Below, piece after piece: positions 60,766-64,000 of a stretch of DNA of 64,000 nt; within the stretch, counting starts at the first letter, position 1, and each line of letters begins with the position of its first letter. This DNA comes from Nitrospira sp. (lineage in GTDB: Bacteria; Nitrospirota; Nitrospiria; Nitrospirales; Nitrospiraceae), in the NCBI GenBank assembly GCA_029194535.1, contig JARFXR010000002.1, forward strand, positions 1,137,346 to 1,201,345, read 5' to 3'. The notes below the pieces were generated by a model, which worked only from the letters and a program-made list of their open reading frames with translations, was not told the DNA's origin and ran no database searches. Made by a program: the position numbers and the translations under genes.

Positions 60766-63700
60766 ATGAGGCGACAGCCCCCCGACAAGACAATTGCGAT
60801 TTCCGGCCACCGGCGTCGGTGGCCAGGGCTTCGCCAAATGCTTTGCATGGCGCTCGCATCCCTTCAGCTCTTGGTTCCGAGCCTCGCTGCCGCCCTTCCC
60901 AGCGACGGACACGTCGTCGGCGGACATGCGACTATTCACCAGACGAACCCTACCACGCTGAATATTCAGCAGACGACCGACAAGGCCATTCTGAATTGGC
61001 AGAGCTTTTCAATCGGGGCGCATGAAGCGGTGCATTTCGTCCAGCCGTCGGTGAGTTCCATCGCCTTGAATCGGGTGATCGGCGCCGATCCCTCGGTCAT
61101 TCTCGGTCAATTGCAGGCCAACGGTCGGATCTTCCTGGTGAATCCCAACGGTATTCTCTTCGGTGCCGGAGCCCAGATCGATGTGGGCGGGCTGCTGGCG
61201 ACCACACTGCAGATTCGCGACAGCGACTTCATGGCCGGTCGCTATCTCTTTGCACAAGATCCCCTGAAAGGCCTGCGAAGCGTCATCAACCACGGCACCA
61301 TTCGGGTGTCAGACCATGGATTCGTTTTCCTTGTGGCGCCGGGCGTAGCCAATGACGGCCTGATCGTCGCCAACCTCGGCAAGGTGTTGCTGGGTTCGGG
61401 ACAACAGCTGACCCTGGACCTCATGGGTGACGGACTCATCAATTACGCCATCAGCGGGAAGGTCTTGGACCAGGTGACGGGGATGGACGGCAAGCCGCTG
61501 AGCTCGGCGGTCAGCAATAGCGGAACCATCCAGGCAGACGGAGGGCAGGTCATCCTGTCGGCAAAGGCCTCCGGCGACATCTTCTCATCCGTCGTCAACC
61601 AAAGCGGGGTCATTCGAGCCAAGAGTCTCGTGAACCACGGCGGGGTCGTTCGCTTGGAAGGATCGGACCCCGTCACGAACTCCGGCACCGTGGGACGGCA
61701 AGCCAACCTGGGCCAAATCAAGCATGCAGACGGGGCCGTCCTCAACACCGGAACGATCGACGTCTCGGCCGCGCAACCGGGGGCGGCGCAAGGGCAGGTG
61801 ACGATCACCGGCGAGCAAGTGGGACTGGTCGGATCGATCCTCGCTAAGGGGGCCGACGGCGCTCCAGGCGGACGTGTCCTCATTTCATCCACCGATCAGA
61901 CAGTAGGGACGAGTGACAGTCTCATCAATACGTCCGGAGTAGGAAACTCGAGCGCCGGCAACATCGTGGTCTGGTCCGACAAGAGCACGACATTCGGCGG
62001 CTCGATTCTCGCGCGCGGAGGAGCATTCGGCGGCAACGGTGGGCAGATCGAGGTCTCAGGTCATGAGAACCTTGGGTTCTTTGGGACGGTCAATGCGTTA
62101 GCTCCGTTCGGATCAGCCGGAACCCTGCTGTTGGATCCTCGAAATATCACGATCGCGACGGCGGGCGGCGTCGCGTACAATCCCGGCGTCAACAATCTGT
62201 TCGCGAATACTCCGGCTGCAGACGTGACTATCACTCCCGCCAGCATCAACGCCGCTGCAGCCAATGTCGTTCTCCAGGCCAACAACGATATAACGGTGAC
62301 GAATGCCATCGCGATGACCAACAACGGCGTCGGGATCGCAATGCAGGCCGGTCGCGACATTCGCGTCAACGCCGCCGTCAGTACAAACAACGGAAATATC
62401 TCGATGACCGCAAACGATTCGTCGTCGATTGTTGCGAACCGGGCCAACGGGACTGCGGGAGACATTACATTCGCAGCCGGAGCAAATCTCAGTTCAGGCA
62501 CAGGAAGCATCTCTCTGAACATCGATCCTGCCACGGCGGGAAACTATGATCCCGGCAGCATCACCACGGTCAGGAACCTGACGACGACCACTGGAAACAT
62601 TTCGATGACCTCTCCGCTCAATGTGACGCTCTCCGGCGCAGTCAACGCCGGCTCGGGCGGCGTCACGATTAACGCCAACAGCGACGGGGCAGGTGGTCAG
62701 AACTTCACCATGAACGCCGGCAGCTCCATCACCACCACCAATGCTGGGGCCAATGCGATTCAGATCATTGTCAACAGTCCGACAGGCGGCACAGGGGCGG
62801 CTTCTCTCCGCGGTTCGATCACGACGGGGAACGGCGGGACTGCGACGGTTTCTACTCGCGGGCAGACCGCGGTCGGAGGGAATACGACCGGCGGCGCGAT
62901 CACCCAGGGCGCAGCTCTGACCATGAACACCGGCGCGGCGGGAACTGTCGCGCTCGCCACCGGAGCCGCTGCGGCGAGCATTACCCTCAACACCGCGGGC
63001 AACAATTTCATCGGCGCGGTCGGCGTAAGTCGGGCCTTCAACGTGGCGCTTCGTGATGCCAACACGCTGACGCTCGGCGCCTCGACGATTTCAGGCACGT
63101 TGGCTCTCACCACCGCCGGAGCGCTGACCCAAACCGGCGCGTTGGCCGTAACCGGCGCCACTACCTTGGCAGCCGGAGCCGCGAACAACATCACGCTGAA
63201 TAATGCCGGAAATAATTTCAGCACGGTCGGCATCACGAACGGCAGCAATGTCGTCCTCACGGACACGAACGCGTTGGTGCTGGCCGCTTCCACTGTCTCC
63301 GGCACATTGGGCGTCACAACGAACGGAGCCCTGACCCAGAGCGGTGTGCTGAACGTGACCGGAGCGACCACGCTCACCTCCGGTGCGGCCAACACCATCA
63401 ACCTGGCAACTTCGGCCAACAACTTCAGCACGGTCAGCGTCACGAGCGGCAACAATGTCAGTCTGCGGGACACCAATGCGCTAGTAGTAGGCGCCTCCAC
63501 GGTGAGCGGCAACTTGGCCCTCACGACAGGCGGAGCCCTCACCCAGTCTGGCGCGCTCAATGTGACCGGGACGACATCGTTTACCGCCACGGCGGCGAAT
63601 ACGGATATTCTTCTGGGAACGCAGGCCAACAATTTCGGGGGAGCGCTCTCGTTTGCCGGCACGCTAGGGAATTTCCGGGACCTGTCGATTCGCAATGTCA

Positions 63701-64000
63701 GTGCAGGGGCGACGGTTCCGGCTCTCGCAGGTTTGACCGCCTTGCGGAATCTCACTCTCCAATTCGATAACACAGCCGTTGCACTGCCGGCCTTCACCCT
63801 CGCGGCGGGAGGCAACCTCAACGTGACGGCCGGTGGAGCCATCACGGACAGCGGGAACATCATCGTGCCGGGCACGACGACGCTCACGGCCGGGGCGAAC
63901 AACGTCACGCTCGACAACGCGAACAATTTCACCGGGGCAGTGTCGATCGTCAGCGGCAACAACGTCACGCTCAACGATGTCAATGCCGTGGTGCTCGGCT
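60766..64000 (+). CDS. TpsA-type filamentous haemagglutinin-like exoprotein (3' end outside window)
   Basis: The open frame covers 1,078 codons with no stop. A long signal peptide (about 44 residues, hydrophobic core LCMALASLQLLVPSLAAALP) precedes the TPS secretion domain, with the hallmarks ILNWQSFSIGAHEAVHFVQP and FLVNPNGILFGAGA (NPNG at 126-129). The rest is Gly/Ala/Thr/Asn-rich beta-helix sequence; from about 760 on it has 69-residue repeats. It is exported by the adjacent TpsB and is probably a surface adhesin or secreted filament. The ATG has AAGAGGAG about 12 bases upstream. Confidence 0.9.
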   Translation, partial: MRRQPPDKTIAISGHRRRWPGLRQMLCMALASLQLLVPSLAAALPSDGHVVGGHATIHQTNPTTLNIQQTTDKAILNWQSFSIGAHEAVHFVQPSVSSIALNRVIGADPSVILGQLQANGRIFLVNPNGILFGAGAQIDVGGLLATTLQIRDSDFMAGRYLFAQDPLKGLRSVINHGTIRVSDHGFVFLVAPGVANDGLIVANLGKVLLGSGQQLTLDLMGDGLINYAISGKVLDQVTGMDGKPLSSAVSNSGTIQADGGQVILSAKASGDIFSSVVNQSGVIRAKSLVNHGGVVRLEGSDPVTNSGTVGRQANLGQIKHADGAVLNTGTIDVSAAQPGAAQGQVTITGEQVGLVGSILAKGADGAPGGRVLISSTDQTVGTSDSLINTSGVGNSSAGNIVVWSDKSTTFGGSILARGGAFGGNGGQIEVSGHENLGFFGTVNALAPFGSAGTLLLDPRNITIATAGGVAYNPGVNNLFANTPAADVTITPASINAAAANVVLQANNDITVTNAIAMTNNGVGIAMQAGRDIRVNAAVSTNNGNISMTANDSSSIVANRANGTAGDITFAAGANLSSGTGSISLNIDPATAGNYDPGSITTVRNLTTTTGNISMTSPLNVTLSGAVNAGSGGVTINANSDGAGGQNFTMNAGSSITTTNAGANAIQIIVNSPTGGTGAASLRGSITTGNGGTATVSTRGQTAVGGNTTGGAITQGAALTMNTGAAGTVALATGAAAASITLNTAGNNFIGAVGVSRAFNVALRDANTLTLGASTISGTLALTTAGALTQTGALAVTGATTLAAGAANNITLNNAGNNFSTVGITNGSNVVLTDTNALVLAASTVSGTLGVTTNGALTQSGVLNVTGATTLTSGAANTINLATSANNFSTVSVTSGNNVSLRDTNALVVGASTVSGNLALTTGGALTQSGALNVTGTTSFTATAANTDILLGTQANNFGGALSFAGTLGNFRDLSIRNVSAGATVPALAGLTALRNLTLQFDNTAVALPAFTLAAGGNLNVTAGGAITDSGNIIVPGTTTLTAGANNVTLDNANNFTGAVSIVSGNNVTLNDVNAVVLG
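62869..63696 (+). repeat. 207-base (69-residue) repeats in the TpsA gene
   Basis: Equivalent points in successive units fall at 63076, 63283 and 63490, an exact period of 207 bases. Each unit includes AST(V/I)SG, GALTQ(S/T)G, a VTGATT-like core and NNFSTV. A diverged unit precedes 63076, and the third unit diverges after about 30 residues. Confidence 0.8.

Noticed and set aside
62760..63983. Long reverse-strand open frame of about 407 codons
   Set aside because: It is antisense to the TpsA gene; the forward frame has a signal peptide, NPNG motif and protein-level repeats, while the reverse frame is low-complexity Val/Ala/Pro sequence.

Overview
The window looks like chromosomal DNA of a GC-rich, Gram-negative chemolithoautotroph. 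It is most likely a Nitrospira-type member of the Nitrospirota. This is inferred from gene content: a 12-gene complex I operon with two NuoM subunits and no NADH-binding NuoE/NuoF, the tRNA-Ser/ffs/dnaX/ybaB/recR block, several OmpA-type and TPR or HEAT envelope proteins, and a two-partner secretion locus. No nxr, amo or 16S rRNA gene lies in the window, so the assignment rests on resemblance. Start sites use sigma70-like promoters (TTGACA/TATAAT type) and AAGGAGG-like ribosome binding sites, and several recognisable promoters helped to decide start codons.

Layout. 1-4.0 kb (minus): a partial M28 peptidase, argB, xerC and trmFO, read from a strong promoter at 3.92 kb. 4.0-5.9 kb (plus): tRNA-Val and two envelope lipoproteins. 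5.9-9.7 kb (minus): a DksA/TraR zinc-finger protein, then tRNA-Ser, ffs (SRP RNA), dnaX, ybaB and recR. 9.8-14.1 kb (plus): an osmotic and envelope group of mscS-like channel, DUF481 outer-membrane protein, mscL and a coiled-coil OmpA protein. 14.1-14.6 kb: a relic of a periplasmic substrate-binding protein. 14.6-25.5 kb: a HEAT-repeat protein, tRNA-Leu, tig-clpP-clpX, two tandem PilZ genes, a HEAT lipoprotein coupled to an unusual TatA, an M24 peptidase, two uncharacterised genes and a C26 glutamine amidotransferase-like hydrolase. 25.6-38.3 kb: an amino-acid permease, PsiE, a tandem desulforedoxin-like protein, nagZ-pepA-queE-HAD, a MITE-like element beside tRNA-Leu, a receiver protein, a PriA homologue lacking its helicase motifs, and a second OmpA protein.

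38.7-52.6 kb (plus) is the main metabolic feature: nuoA-B-C-D-G-I-J-K-L-M-M-N. Two NuoM genes plus a NuoL with a lengthened lateral-helix region fit the published '2M' complex I, which is proposed to move an extra proton per reaction and, in reverse, to drive low-potential electron carriers such as ferredoxin. Lack of nuoE/F supports a non-NADH electron partner. Lack of nuoH means the membrane connection must be encoded elsewhere. The second NuoM has replaced the canonical TM7 lysine.

52.7-56.3 kb: a CHASE3 histidine kinase, a single-domain receiver and a receiver-kinase-receiver hybrid form a phosphorelay set. 56.3-58.7 kb: a NAGPA-type exported protein, a periplasmic rhodanese, a small lipoprotein and pyrE. 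59-64 kb: a TpsB outer-membrane transporter followed by a very large TpsA exoprotein with 69-residue repeats that runs off the end of the window.
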